In this document: piece by piece, positions 9,401-21,134 of the stretch | How positions within the stretch are numbered: the first letter of the stretch is position 1 | How the letters are laid out: the number at the start of each line of letters is the position of its first letter | From: JANNWF01 sp038205755 | Lineage (GTDB): Bacteria > Pseudomonadota > Gammaproteobacteria > Xanthomonadales > Xanthomonadaceae | Length of the DNA stretch: 42,050 nucleotides | Assembly (NCBI GenBank): GCA_038205755.1 | Contig: JBBRBN010000031.1 | Coordinates: forward strand, 1 to 42,050 | Reading direction: 5' to 3' | The notes under the pieces: generated by a model | The model's database searches: none | Told to the model about the DNA's origin: nothing | Seen by the model: the letters and a program-made list of their open reading frames with translations, nothing else | Translations under genes and position numbers: made by a program

Positions 9401-9604
9401 CGGTCGGGCGTCATGGGTGGGGGTGATCGTGTGCTCATCTTCCTTCAAGAGGCGTGCGGAAGGCGTTTCGGTTCGCGCCGACGACGTCTGCGCGCGGGCC
9501 CACGTGCGTCTTTAAATCGGGTTGCCCCGGTTCCGGGGGCCAATGTTGGCGATATCAGGCTATTCTCAATGCTTGGCCAGGCGGGGGGCCTTCTGGGGCC
9601 GAGC

Positions 9605-11818
9605 ATGTCAGACAACGAACTTCTTGCCTTGCGCGATGACGATGCCCAGCCGGCGGCGCTCGAGGCGAGCGCTGACGCCTGGCGCATCCTCATTGTCGAC
9701 GACGAAGAGCAGGTGCACCGGGTTACCCGGTTCGCCCTCGAGGGCGCGCACATCCTCGGCCGCCCGCTGCGCTTTGAGAGCGCCTACTCGGCCAGCGAGG
9801 CCCGTGCCCTGCTCGCGCTCGGCCGCTACAGCTGCATCCTGCTCGACGTGGTGATGGAGTCCGAAGACGCCGGCCTGAAGCTGGTTGGCGAGATTCGCGG
9901 CCGCTTCGAGGACCCGGCGGTGCGCATCGTGCTGCGCACCGGCCAGCCCGGCTACGCGCCCGAAATCGAGGTCATCCAGCAGTACGACATCAACGATTAC
10001 CGCGCCAAATCCGAGCTGACCAGCCAGCGTCTGCTGACCACGTTGACCTCGGCGCTGCGCTCGTTCCAGCAGATCCGCACCATTGAGGCCAACCGTGAAG
10101 GCCTGGCACTGATTCTCGACGCCGCCTCCAGCCTGCTCGAAGTGAAGGCGGTGCGCAGCTTTGCCGAGGGCGTTCTGACCCAGATTTGCGCAATGCTGCA
10201 CGTTGATGCGGACGGCGTGCTCTGCGCGCAGCTGCGCGGCGAGGTCAGCGGCGAGCTGCAGGTGCTGGCGGCGTCGGGGCGGTTTGCCGGCAAACAGGGA
10301 ATGTCGCTGGCTGCGCTCGACGATCCGCAGCTGGAAGACCGCGTGCAGCGTGTGCTGGACACCGAGCGCAACGAGTTTGGTCGTGACCACGCGGCGCTGT
10401 TCATCCGCTCGCCGCGCGCCGAGCGACTGGTCGTGCACGTGGCCGTCGAAAGCGAGATTTCCGAGCTTGACCGCAAGCTGCTGGAGCTGTTCTCGATCAA
10501 TATCGCCATCGGTCTGGACAACGCCCAGCTGTTTGAAGAGCTGGAGACGATGGCCTTTCGCGACACCCTGACGGGCGTCTGGAATCGCGCCTCGCTGGAG
10601 CGTGAGCTGGTCCGTCGCTGCCAGCTCGGGGCGCCGTTTGCGCTGGCGCTGGCCGACATCGACAACTTCCAGGCGGTCAATGACGGCCTCGGCCACGAGA
10701 TCGGCGACCGCACGCTGAAGGCAGCCGCCGGCCTGCTGGCGGAGGCGTTTGGCAGCGACGCCTTCCTGGCCCGCACCGCGGCTGACAACTTCGCCGTGGT
10801 GCTGGACGATGAGTCCGCCGACGGCGCCGCCATGACCGAGCGACTGCAGGCGCTGGCCGGGCGCCTGCAGCGGAATCTGGAGGTCGACGGCCACGAGATT
10901 GCGCTGACCATGACGCTGGGCGTGGCGCGCTATCCGGCGCAGGGCCACAGCGCGTCAACCCTGTTCCGCAACGCCGGCATCGCCCTCAAGCAGGGCAAGC
11001 GGCTGAATCGCAGCAGCCACCAGTTTTTCGATGACCGCTTCGAGCGCGAGCTGCAGGGGCGACTCGACACCGTCCGCGAGCTGCGCAGTGCGATCGGGCA
11101 GTCGGCCCTCAAGCTGGTCTACCAGCCGCAGGTCGACATGCTCAGCGGCGCCCTGCTCGGGGTCGAGGCGCTGGTCCGCTGGCGGCGCCGCTCGGGCTGG
11201 GTGCAGCCGGACCAGTTCATTCCTGCCGCCGAGGAGTCCGGGCAGATACTGGCAATTGGCGAGTGGGTGCTGGCCGAGGCCTGCCGGCAGCAGGTGCTGT
11301 GGCAGACACAAAGCGGCCGCCGACTGGCGATGGCGGTCAACGTCTCGCCGCGGCAGCTGAAGGATCCGGGCTTTCCAGCCATGGTCCGCCGGGTGATGGA
11401 GGCCAGCGGCATCGATCCGGGTTGCCTTGAGCTTGAGATCACCGAGTCGCTGCTGCTGGCCGAAGGCGAGCGCGCGCAGGAGACGCTGGCGGCGCTGCGC
11501 CGATCCGGCATTGGTATCGCGATTGACGACTTCGGGACCGGGCACTCGTCGCTGAGCCGCCTGCAGCGGCTGCCGATCGACCGCCTGAAAATCGACCGTT
11601 CGTTCGTGACCGGCCTGGTTGAGCGGCCGGAGGATCGGATCATCGCCGCGATGATCATCAACATGGGCCATCTGCTGGGCCTGAAGGTGATCGCTGAAGG
11701 GGTCGAAACCCCAGCCCAGGCAGACCGCCTGCGCGAGATGGAGTGCGACCAGGCGCAGGGCTATCTGTTCGGGCGGCCGGTGGCACCGGAAGATATCGAC
11801 CTGTCTGGCGCGCACTGA
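9605..11818 (+). CDS. Response regulator phosphodiesterase: REC-DUF3369-GGDEF(degenerate)-EAL
   Basis: The 737-residue product has a receiver domain (about 25-150; ILIVDDEE, phospho-acceptor D81 in ILLDVVM), a DUF3369 sensory domain (about 160-310), a GGDEF domain (about 315-475) and an EAL domain (about 495-735). The GGDEF signature is replaced by AADNF (392-396), so no cyclase activity is expected. The EAL domain keeps EAL (521-523), NVSPRQL, LELEITES, IDDFGTGHSSL, LKIDRSFV and AEGVET, so c-di-GMP hydrolysis is likely. The frame is open far upstream, but only from 9605 does it look like the family (SDNELLALRDDDA). The gap to the histidine kinase gene is 6 bp, which makes the kinase the probable phosphodonor. 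Confidence 0.93.
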   Translation: MSDNELLALRDDDAQPAALEASADAWRILIVDDEEQVHRVTRFALEGAHILGRPLRFESAYSASEARALLALGRYSCILLDVVMESEDAGLKLVGEIRGRFEDPAVRIVLRTGQPGYAPEIEVIQQYDINDYRAKSELTSQRLLTTLTSALRSFQQIRTIEANREGLALILDAASSLLEVKAVRSFAEGVLTQICAMLHVDADGVLCAQLRGEVSGELQVLAASGRFAGKQGMSLAALDDPQLEDRVQRVLDTERNEFGRDHAALFIRSPRAERLVVHVAVESEISELDRKLLELFSINIAIGLDNAQLFEELETMAFRDTLTGVWNRASLERELVRRCQLGAPFALALADIDNFQAVNDGLGHEIGDRTLKAAAGLLAEAFGSDAFLARTAADNFAVVLDDESADGAAMTERLQALAGRLQRNLEVDGHEIALTMTLGVARYPAQGHSASTLFRNAGIALKQGKRLNRSSHQFFDDRFERELQGRLDTVRELRSAIGQSALKLVYQPQVDMLSGALLGVEALVRWRRRSGWVQPDQFIPAAEESGQILAIGEWVLAEACRQQVLWQTQSGRRLAMAVNVSPRQLKDPGFPAMVRRVMEASGIDPGCLELEITESLLLAEGERAQETLAALRRSGIGIAIDDFGTGHSSLSRLQRLPIDRLKIDRSFVTGLVERPEDRIIAAMIINMGHLLGLKVIAEGVETPAQADRLREMECDQAQGYLFGRPVAPEDIDLSGAH

Positions 11819-11824
11819 TCACCG

Positions 11825-14800
11825 ATGCGCGCCGCCCTGCTGCTGCTGCTGGCGCTGTGGCTGCCGTTGGCCGGGGCGGCAGAGCGCGATCTGGCAGCGC
11901 GCTTTGAATCGATCAGCGATCTGGAGTCCGTTCCGGATGGCGTGGTCACGGCACTTGCCCAGGACGCGGCCGGCTATCTGTGGATCGGCAGTACCCGCGG
12001 GCTGATCCGGCATGATGGCTATGCGTTCCGGCGCCACGTGCACCGCCGCAATGACCCGCTGAGCATCGGCGGCAACCTGATCCGCTCGCTGCTGCTGGCC
12101 CGCGACGGCCGGCTGTGGGTGGGCACCGATGCCGACGGGCTGTCGGTCTATGACCCGCTCAGCGAGCATTTCACGGTCTATCGGCACGCATTGGATGACG
12201 CCGGCAGCATTCCTCCGGGCGCGGTGCTGGCGCTGGCCGAGGATCCGGAGGGTGGCATCTGGCTTGGAACCCGCGGCGGCGGCGTGGCCAGGCTGGATCC
12301 CGCCAGCGGCGCCCTCCGCGCCTTCCGGCTTGGCGCGCCGGATGCCCTGGCGCCGCGCGCCGACTTCGTCCACGCGCTGCACTTCGATGCCGACGGCAGC
12401 CTCTGGATCGGCAGCCGTGCCGGCTTGCGGCGCCTGCCGGCGCGAGCCAGCGAGGTGCAGGAGGTGCGGTCGACGGCGATCGACAAGGCTGGACTCGAGT
12501 CCGATGCGGTCTACAGCCTGCTTGAGCCCGGCGATGGCCGGCTCTGGGTCGGTACCCAGATGGGCCAGCTGTACCTGATCGACACCCGCACGCTGGCCGT
12601 CGAGCGACCGCAGATCGAGCCGGGCACGGCCCCCGGTACGCTCGACTCGGTGTCGTCGATGGTGCGGCTGGAGAACGGCGAAGTGTGGCTGGGCCGCTCC
12701 AGCGGTATCGAAGTACGCGAAGCGGGCAGCGGCCGTCTGCTGCGCTACATCCAGCACGATCCGGCGCGGCCAACCGGCCTCGCCGGCAACGAAGTGCGGG
12801 CGCTGCTGCAGGACCGCTCCGGCCTGCTCTGGGTCGGAGGCTTTGGCGGCGGCGTGCAGTGGCATGACCCGGCCAATCGCTGGGTGCGCGTGCTGCGCGG
12901 CGAACCCGGTCATGGCGGGGTGTTCTCGCAGCCGGACATATCCAGCCTGCTGGTGCGCCGCAACGGCGACCTTTGGCTGGGCACGCGCGGACGCGGCGTG
13001 GCCATTCTGGATCGCGATCTCAAGCTGATTGGTGGGCTGTCGCCCGACACCCAGTCCGGAGAGGGTCTGAGCGTTGGCTGGATCACCGCGCTGGCGGAAG
13101 CCGCCGATGGCCAGATCTGGCTCGGCAGCCGTGACGGCCTGCGACGCTTCCAGCCGGACGCCGGGACCTTCGAGCGTTTCGGCGTTGAAGACGGCCTGAT
13201 AAACCTGAGCGTGCGACGGCTGCTGCTCGACCGCCTCGGCACGCTGTGGATCGGCACCGGCGATGGGCTGTTCCGGCTGCCGGCGCAGGGCACGCGGATC
13301 GAGCGACTCGGGCTGCCGGATGGGCGACCGCTGACCGGCGAGTTCAACGCGTTTTCCGAAGACCGCGCCGGCGACCTGTGGATCGGCGCCTCCAGCGGAC
13401 TGTACCGCTACGCGACGGCAGAAGCGCAGCTGCGGCAGATCGACCACCAGGCCCAGCCGGGCTTGCCGCATCAGAGCGTTGTGGGCCTGCTGGTCGACAG
13501 CCAGGATCGGCTGTGGGTTGACACCGTCGAGGGTCTGTTTCTGATGCACACGACGCCCAGCGGTTGGGGCTTCGATTCGATCAGCGGTCGGCTCGGGGTT
13601 GACGGCGACTTTGGCGCCAACCTGCTGGAGGACGCGCAGGGCAGGATCTGGAGCCACCGCAACGTCTACGACCCGGCGCAGGACAGCGTCTACAGCCTGA
13701 CCCAGGGCGACGGCATCGACTTTGGCACCGGCTGGTTCCGCTCCTATGCGCGCAGCCCGTCCGGGCACCTGCTGTTTGGTGGCAGCCACGGCCTGCTGGT
13801 GATCCGGCCGGAGCACTTCATGCCCTGGACCTACCAGCCGCCGCTGGTGCTGACCGAACTGCGCATCGCGGACCGCCCGCATGCGGTCGCCGACCTCGGC
13901 GCGGGGCTGCGCCTCGATCCCGGCCAGCGCAATCTGACCGCCGAGTTTGCAGCGCTCGACTTCAGCGGCCCACACCGGCTGCGCTATGCCTATCGGTTGA
14001 TGGGCGTGGAGGAGGAGTGGGTCAACACCGATGCCGGCCGCCGCATCGCCGCCTACCGCAACCTGCAGCCCGGCAGCTATCGACTGCAGATTCGGGCCAG
14101 CAACCGCAGCGGCGCGTGGAGCAGCAACCAGATCGATCTGCCGGTTGACGTGCTGCCGGCGTGGTGGGAGACGCGGACCTTTTTCTTTCTGGCCATTCTG
14201 GCCGGCGTCCTGCTGGCGGCACTGGCCATGCGCCTGCGGGTTGCCTTTCTGCGTCAGCAGGCGACCGCGCTGGAAGCGCTGGTGGCGCGTCGCACCGACG
14301 AACTGTCGCACGCCAAGGCGGGCGCCGAAGCCGCGCTGGCGGATCTGGAGCGCGCCAAGGACCAACTGGTCGAGGCCGAGAAGATGGCCTCGCTGGGCGC
14401 GCTGGTGGCCGGGGTGGCGCACGAGATCAACACCCCGATCGGCATTGCGGTGACGGCCGCCTCCCACCTGAGCGACATCTCGCGGCAGGCCGAGGCGCGA
14501 TTCAACGAAGGAAAGCTTACCAAGGGCGAATTGAAGCAGTGGCAGCAGAGCGTGGCCGAGGGCAACGCCCTGATCCTGGGCAACCTTGAGCGCGCCGGCC
14601 GGCTAGTCAGCAGCTTCAAGCGGGTTGCCGTCGACCAGTCCAGCGAAGAGCGCCGACATTTCGAGCTCAGGGGGTTTCTCGAGGAGGTCCGCACCGCCCT
14701 GCGGCCCGGCTTCCGGCGCACCGGCTACGTGCTGCAGATCGATTGTCCGGCCGGTATCCAGCTCGACACCTATCCTGGTGCGCTGTTCCAGATCCTCACC

Positions 14801-15118
14801 AACCTGGTCAACAACGCATTGATTCACGCCTTTGACGGCCGCGACAGTGGCCAGATGACCCTCACCGCCCGCATCGATGGCCACGAAGTCGAGCTGCGCT
14901 TCCGCGACAACGGCGCCGGCATGCCCGCCGATGTCGCCAGTCGCGCCTTCGATCCGTTCTTCACCACCCGCCGCAGCAGCGGCGGGTCGGGCCTCGGACT
15001 GCACCTGGTCTACAACCTGGTCACCCAACTGCTGCGCGGGCGGATCGAGCTGCACACCGCGTCCGGTCAGGGCAGCGAGTTCGTGATCCGGCTGCCGCTG
15101 CTGGCGCTGGCGCCGTAA
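11825..15118 (+). CDS. Sensor histidine kinase with beta-propeller (Reg_prop/Y_Y_Y) periplasmic sensor
   Basis: The 1,097-residue protein starts with a signal peptide (MRAALLLLLALWLPLAGAA). About 650 residues of two-component-regulator propeller repeats follow, marked by recurring LWIGT/LWVGT-type motifs, then a Y_Y_Y domain (about 690-775), one membrane helix (about 785-805), a short coiled coil and a kinase core. The H-box is GVAHEINTPIG (about H866); the ATPase domain has NNALIHAF, DNGAGMP and GGSGLGLHLVYN. There is no receiver domain on the same chain, unlike many propeller kinases, which fits signalling to the response regulator encoded 6 bp upstream. The ligand is unknown; relatives often sense glycans. 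Two ASP-rich boxes are expected in each half of the propeller but I did not count blades. Confidence 0.93.
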   Translation: MRAALLLLLALWLPLAGAAERDLAARFESISDLESVPDGVVTALAQDAAGYLWIGSTRGLIRHDGYAFRRHVHRRNDPLSIGGNLIRSLLLARDGRLWVGTDADGLSVYDPLSEHFTVYRHALDDAGSIPPGAVLALAEDPEGGIWLGTRGGGVARLDPASGALRAFRLGAPDALAPRADFVHALHFDADGSLWIGSRAGLRRLPARASEVQEVRSTAIDKAGLESDAVYSLLEPGDGRLWVGTQMGQLYLIDTRTLAVERPQIEPGTAPGTLDSVSSMVRLENGEVWLGRSSGIEVREAGSGRLLRYIQHDPARPTGLAGNEVRALLQDRSGLLWVGGFGGGVQWHDPANRWVRVLRGEPGHGGVFSQPDISSLLVRRNGDLWLGTRGRGVAILDRDLKLIGGLSPDTQSGEGLSVGWITALAEAADGQIWLGSRDGLRRFQPDAGTFERFGVEDGLINLSVRRLLLDRLGTLWIGTGDGLFRLPAQGTRIERLGLPDGRPLTGEFNAFSEDRAGDLWIGASSGLYRYATAEAQLRQIDHQAQPGLPHQSVVGLLVDSQDRLWVDTVEGLFLMHTTPSGWGFDSISGRLGVDGDFGANLLEDAQGRIWSHRNVYDPAQDSVYSLTQGDGIDFGTGWFRSYARSPSGHLLFGGSHGLLVIRPEHFMPWTYQPPLVLTELRIADRPHAVADLGAGLRLDPGQRNLTAEFAALDFSGPHRLRYAYRLMGVEEEWVNTDAGRRIAAYRNLQPGSYRLQIRASNRSGAWSSNQIDLPVDVLPAWWETRTFFFLAILAGVLLAALAMRLRVAFLRQQATALEALVARRTDELSHAKAGAEAALADLERAKDQLVEAEKMASLGALVAGVAHEINTPIGIAVTAASHLSDISRQAEARFNEGKLTKGELKQWQQSVAEGNALILGNLERAGRLVSSFKRVAVDQSSEERRHFELRGFLEEVRTALRPGFRRTGYVLQIDCPAGIQLDTYPGALFQILTNLVNNALIHAFDGRDSGQMTLTARIDGHEVELRFRDNGAGMPADVASRAFDPFFTTRRSSGGSGLGLHLVYNLVTQLLRGRIELHTASGQGSEFVIRLPLLALAP

Positions 15119-15243
15119 GCCATGTGCGGCGGGACGCTGACGGCGGGGTTCCCGCGGTCAAAACCTTGCCCACCTGCAGCACCCCGGCTCGGCGGCCAAC
15201 CGCGCGGCAAGCCAGCAGACGTGCTTCAAACGGCCCGCCTGGC

Positions 15244-17412
<2,169 letters not shown>

Positions 17413-17686
17413 TGACGCGTTCCGGCACAGCGGCGCAGGGAAAGTCGCATGGGGTCGATATCCAGATAGCGCAGCGCTACATGCTAGCCCGACTGCAGCC
17501 ACTCCGTGCGCCATATCCGTCGGCTGCGTCGTGTCGGCCTCAAGCAGCACCTATCGGGCGCGCGTCGAATCGGGCACCATCCAGCGGCGCCGCCGCCCTT
17601 CACACGCGCCCTCGTTGACCGGTTTCCGACCGGCGTTCCGCCTCGCCCATTTCAACCACCTGTCCCGACCACCCAGGAAAGCCCCA

Positions 17687-18136
17687 TTGAACGCAATCGC
17701 CCTCCGCTGCAGCGCTGCTGCTGCAGCGCTGATCCTGCTTGCCGGTTGCGCTGCCACCACCCGCTTCGAGTCGCCCTCGGAGGGCAGCCGGCTGGCGGTG
17801 CGCGGCTACTCGTCCGACGCGCTGCCGCGCACCGAGCGGCTGAGCTCAAAGGCCACCGGACAGCATGAGTTCAAGGCCACCTCGGCCGATGGCGATGCGC
17901 TGTACGGCATCCTGCCGCTGCGGGTCAGCGGTGGGAAGATGGCTGGCAGCATCCTGTTCTTCGCGCCGGCGCTGTTCATCGGCGGGTTTCGCGATGTGTT
18001 CCCGTACTACGAGATCGATGCCGATGCCGGCGTGGTGCGCTACCGGTCGAAGGACGAGAAGAATTGGCGCATCTACACGCCCACCGAGGCCGAGCAGGCG
18101 CGCGCCCGCGAGTGGTTCGAGCGCACCTCGGGCTAG
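17687..18136 (+). CDS. Small lipoprotein, function unknown
   Basis: The 149-residue product starts at a TTG (17687) with AGGAAA about 8 bases upstream. It has a signal peptide ending in a lipobox (LILLAGC, cysteine near residue 22), so it should be lipidated. The mature part includes a short glycine/hydrophobic segment (GSILFFAPALFIGGF, about 85-100) and then YYEIDADAGVVRYRSKD and a charged C-terminus. I do not recognise a family. It converges on the AsmA-like gene; the two stop codons lie in a short inverted repeat (CTAGCAG/CTGCTAG, 18133-18170). No ATG in this frame gives a plausible start. Confidence 0.8.
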   Translation: MNAIALRCSAAAAALILLAGCAATTRFESPSEGSRLAVRGYSSDALPRTERLSSKATGQHEFKATSADGDALYGILPLRVSGGKMAGSILFFAPALFIGGFRDVFPYYEIDADAGVVRYRSKDEKNWRIYTPTEAEQARAREWFERTSG

Positions 18137-18166
18137 CAGCCTAGCCGGGTTAAGTCCGACCGTCTG

Positions 18167-20386
18167 CTAGTCGGCGGGAGCGCCCCGCACCAGCCGCAGC
18201 GGGAGCAGGTCCGGGCGGCTCTCATACCAGTCGGTGGCTCCGATCAGGCGGTAGTCGCGCTCGGTCTGGTCAAGCTCCACGCCCAGCGCCAGCACGCCCC
18301 AGCGCAGCAGCAGGTCACCGCTGGCTTTGGCATCGGCAAGCCGCAGCCGGGCACGCGCCTTGAAGCGTCGGTTCTCGGCCTGCAGGCGGTCGAGCACCAG
18401 CGACGTGCCGCGCAGCTGCAGATCGGTTTGCACCTGGGTCTGGCCAGCGTCGACCAACCGTGCCACCCACTTGGGGAATGGCTTTTTCTGGGTGAACAGC
18501 GCCAGCAGCAGGCTGACATCCTTCATTTCCATTCGCGCCTCGGCGTCGACCCTCATCGGCCGGCCCCAGCTGGCCTGCGCCTGCGGCAGGTGGATCTGCG
18601 CCCACCAGTCGCCGCGGGCGTTGCCGGCGGCGTCCTGGAAGGCAACCCGACTCAAATCGATGCGGGTGCCATCCAGCTGCAGGCGACGGCGCGTGAGGTC
18701 GCTGGCCGCCAGCCGGGTCTGAATACGGACATCACCGGCCATGCTCAGCGCGGCAATCCGCATCTGCGCCTGACTGCCGCGCACGTCCAGCTCGCCACGC
18801 TCGACCCTGCCGCGGGCATCCAGCGTCAGGTCGCCGCTCAAGGTGCCGCTGCCGCCGGTGAAGCTCAGGTCGCGCTTCGGCAAGTACAGGTTGTAGTGGG
18901 TGAGATCTGGCACGCGGGCATCGGTGAAGCGGACCCTGGCCAGCAGCGTTTCGCGAAAGTGGCGCAGATCGCCGGATGAATCCAGATCAAGGGTGAGGTC
19001 GCTGCCTTCGACGTAGATCTGCTCCGGCGCAGCGCGCGGCGCCATGGCAAACCGGCCCAACTGCATGTGCACGCGCACCTGCGGCGCCGCGTCAGCGGCG
19101 GTCGCCGGCTCGATCCGGCCGGTCGCCCGACCGCTGCCGCTGATGGTGTCATTGAGCACCTGGGCTTCGAGCTGCACCTCGGGCAGCTCGAAGCGGCTTC
19201 CGGGCGCAAGCTCACCGCGCGCCAGCTGCAGGTCGGCATCGAGCACACCGGCACCGTTGAAGTCGAACCAGCGCTTGCGCACCAGCAGCTCAGACAGCCA
19301 GCGCAGCGAGTCGAACCGCCAGCGCAGTGATACCTGTCCGGACGTGTTTTGCAGCAGCGAACCCCAGCCGTCCAGTGGCAGGGTTCGCTGGTCAATCTGC
19401 AGCTGCGCGTCGAGTCGCGCGTCGCCGTCCGCGGCCGCCGGGAAGGTGGCCAGCAGCACGACCTGCTGATCGACCCCGGCCTGCACGGACAGCACGTTGT
19501 TGCGACGCACGCCGCCATCAACCGCGATGCTAAGCGGCAGCCGCAGCTCCAGCGTGCCACCCGGCTGCAGCTCGCCGCGCTGCAGCGCGAGGTCGAGCAA
19601 CAGCGTTCCGGCGGCGGGCTGCCGCTGCACCTGCGTCGGCTGGCCGGCCTGCCGCGTGAGATCCAGAGCGTCGGTCTTGGCGTCGACCTGCAGCGCGAGC
19701 GTGAGCAGCGCCAGCTTGCAGCGGCCCGGGTGCCGGGCCGGCACGTGACGTTCCATCGCCAGCTCCAGTCCGATTCGCGCGGCGCTCAGCAGGTCGGTGT
19801 CGGCGAAGCTCAGCCGCGCATCACGCAGGGCCAGCGTCGACGGGTGGATCTCCAGCGGCCCGCCGCGCAGCTGCTTGGTCATGGCGAGCGTGGCCTGACC
19901 CAAGCCGACCGCACGCAGCGCATTCCAGCGCAGCTCGCGCACGCTGCTGCTGTGGATGCGCGGCAGACTGAGCGTCCATGCCTCCGCCGACGGCTGCCGC
20001 GGCGGCATCTGCGTGTCAACCCGATCCACGCTGACAACCAGATCGTGGGCGCGAAGTGTCGGCAGCCGCAGCTCGCGCCACAGCAGCGGCAACAGGGCTA
20101 TCCGGCCGCTGGCGTAGTTCGCTTCGGCCCGCCACTGCGTGTTCCGCACATGACCCTTGGTCACCACGTCCTGGGCCAATACAACGCCCGGCCACGGGGA
20201 GACGGCGGCCCGCCATTGGACCTCGAAGCGCTCAGGGAACCGATTGATTGCGCGGTCGGCCAGCGGCGAGTTGAGAAACAGCGCGGCGGCCAGCAGATAG
20301 CCGACATACACGATCAGCGCGAGCCGCAGCACGCTACGCACACCAGGTGGTAGACGGGCAGAACGCTGGCTCTGGATTTCCGGCAT
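18167..20386 (-). CDS. AsmA/DUF748-like membrane-anchored envelope protein
   Basis: The 739-residue protein has one N-terminal membrane anchor (about residues 18-40, VLRLALIVYVGYLLAAALFLN) followed by a long periplasmic part built from beta-strand-rich segments. The pattern (repeated LxLxRGELxPGG, LTLDxxGRVERGELDVRG, VRVHMQLGRFAM) resembles the AsmA/TamB/YhdP superfamily, in which beta-groove proteins bridge the envelope and move or organise lipids. I cannot tell which subfamily. The ATG at 20386 is the last start that leaves a short cytoplasmic N-terminus. A proline-rich frame extends upstream but looks non-coding. Confidence 0.72.
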   Translation of the reverse strand: MPEIQSQRSARLPPGVRSVLRLALIVYVGYLLAAALFLNSPLADRAINRFPERFEVQWRAAVSPWPGVVLAQDVVTKGHVRNTQWRAEANYASGRIALLPLLWRELRLPTLRAHDLVVSVDRVDTQMPPRQPSAEAWTLSLPRIHSSSVRELRWNALRAVGLGQATLAMTKQLRGGPLEIHPSTLALRDARLSFADTDLLSAARIGLELAMERHVPARHPGRCKLALLTLALQVDAKTDALDLTRQAGQPTQVQRQPAAGTLLLDLALQRGELQPGGTLELRLPLSIAVDGGVRRNNVLSVQAGVDQQVVLLATFPAAADGDARLDAQLQIDQRTLPLDGWGSLLQNTSGQVSLRWRFDSLRWLSELLVRKRWFDFNGAGVLDADLQLARGELAPGSRFELPEVQLEAQVLNDTISGSGRATGRIEPATAADAAPQVRVHMQLGRFAMAPRAAPEQIYVEGSDLTLDLDSSGDLRHFRETLLARVRFTDARVPDLTHYNLYLPKRDLSFTGGSGTLSGDLTLDARGRVERGELDVRGSQAQMRIAALSMAGDVRIQTRLAASDLTRRRLQLDGTRIDLSRVAFQDAAGNARGDWWAQIHLPQAQASWGRPMRVDAEARMEMKDVSLLLALFTQKKPFPKWVARLVDAGQTQVQTDLQLRGTSLVLDRLQAENRRFKARARLRLADAKASGDLLLRWGVLALGVELDQTERDYRLIGATDWYESRPDLLPLRLVRGAPAD

Positions 20387-20699
20387 CCGGGAAGCATGCC
20401 CGAGACCGTTCGTAGGCGTCTCCCCAGACGAGCTGCCGGCACCCCCAATCACCACGGCACTCGGCCGCAGCCGATTCACTCGACCGGGTGCGCGTGCCGC
20501 CGCGAATCCGCCACGGTCAGCCGCTGCCGCAGCAGGCCAGCACGGGCAATCCGATGTACAAAACAGGGCGACAACGCAGCGGGCTCGCAGGACGCATCTG
20601 CCACGCGGTCGGCGGCCGCCGCACTCAGCCGGCGGCCGCTTATCGACCGCATGCGCAGGCGCCCCGACGCCGAGGCGCGTGCGGTGCGAGTGGCCAAGA
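20387..20699. other. Intergenic region between csbD-like and AsmA-like genes
   Basis: About 310 bp without a gene. It must carry the AsmA-like gene's promoter on the minus strand, though none is clear by eye. The only strong structure is the GC-rich hairpin at 20612-20639, listed separately. Confidence 0.5.
20612..20639 (-). terminator. GC-rich hairpin downstream of the CsbD-like gene, possible transcription end
   Basis: A perfect 10-bp stem, GCGGCCGCCG (20612-20621) with its complement at 20630-20639 and an 8-nt loop, lies 60-90 bases after the CsbD-like stop. There is no T-tract, so it could be a factor-dependent end or a processing block. Confidence 0.35.
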
Positions 20700-20891
20700 T
20701 TACTTGGTGAGGTCCTTGGCGGCCTTCTTGAGGTCGGCCTTGGCGTCGCCATAGCCGGCCTGCACCTTGCCTCCCGCGTTCTGCAGCTTGCCCTTGTTCT
20801 CCAGGGTCTTGTCCCCGGTGATCCGGCCAGCAACTTCCTTGACCTTCCCCTTCACTTCCTTGACGCGACCGTCACTCTGATCCTTGTTCAT
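20700..20891 (-). CDS. CsbD-like stress response protein
   Basis: The 63-residue product is charged and lysine-rich: MNKDQSDGRVKEVKGKVKE, AGRITGDKTLENKGKLQNAGGKVQ, then YGDAKADLKKAAKD. This matches the CsbD family of small, largely helical bacterial proteins induced by general stress; the molecular function is unknown. A good ribosome binding site (AAGGAG) precedes the ATG at 20891. It is divergent from ntrB with about 240 bp between the starts. Confidence 0.93.
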   Translation of the reverse strand: MNKDQSDGRVKEVKGKVKEVAGRITGDKTLENKGKLQNAGGKVQAGYGDAKADLKKAAKDLTK

Positions 20892-21134
20892 GCGCAACTC
20901 CTTCGGGTGGTGGGACGAACGGGCGGGCCGGTTCGATCCGGCGTAATCCGCCTGGATCAGGCTGCGGCGGCGCGCTGCTTGCGTCTGTACGCGAGCGCAC
21001 ACTGTCAAGAGTCCAGTTCACGACAGGTAAGGCGGCGGCGCTGGCGCCACGGACATCGGTGCTCTGGAGCAGCTCGGCAAAGACCGGTCCCAGCAGCTGC
21101 TGCGGCGCAGCAGAATATGTTTCATAGTGGTGCA

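Noticed and set aside
8357..9604. Upstream extension of the response regulator frame by 416 codons
   Set aside because: It runs antisense through the DUF547 gene and has no domain; the conserved receiver begins shortly after the ATG at 9605.
11819..14467. Long open frame of 882 codons on the minus strand opposite the propeller kinase
   Set aside because: It mirrors the codons of the real kinase gene; the protein has no fold pattern and the kinase on the plus strand is certain. High-GC DNA commonly leaves such antisense frames open.
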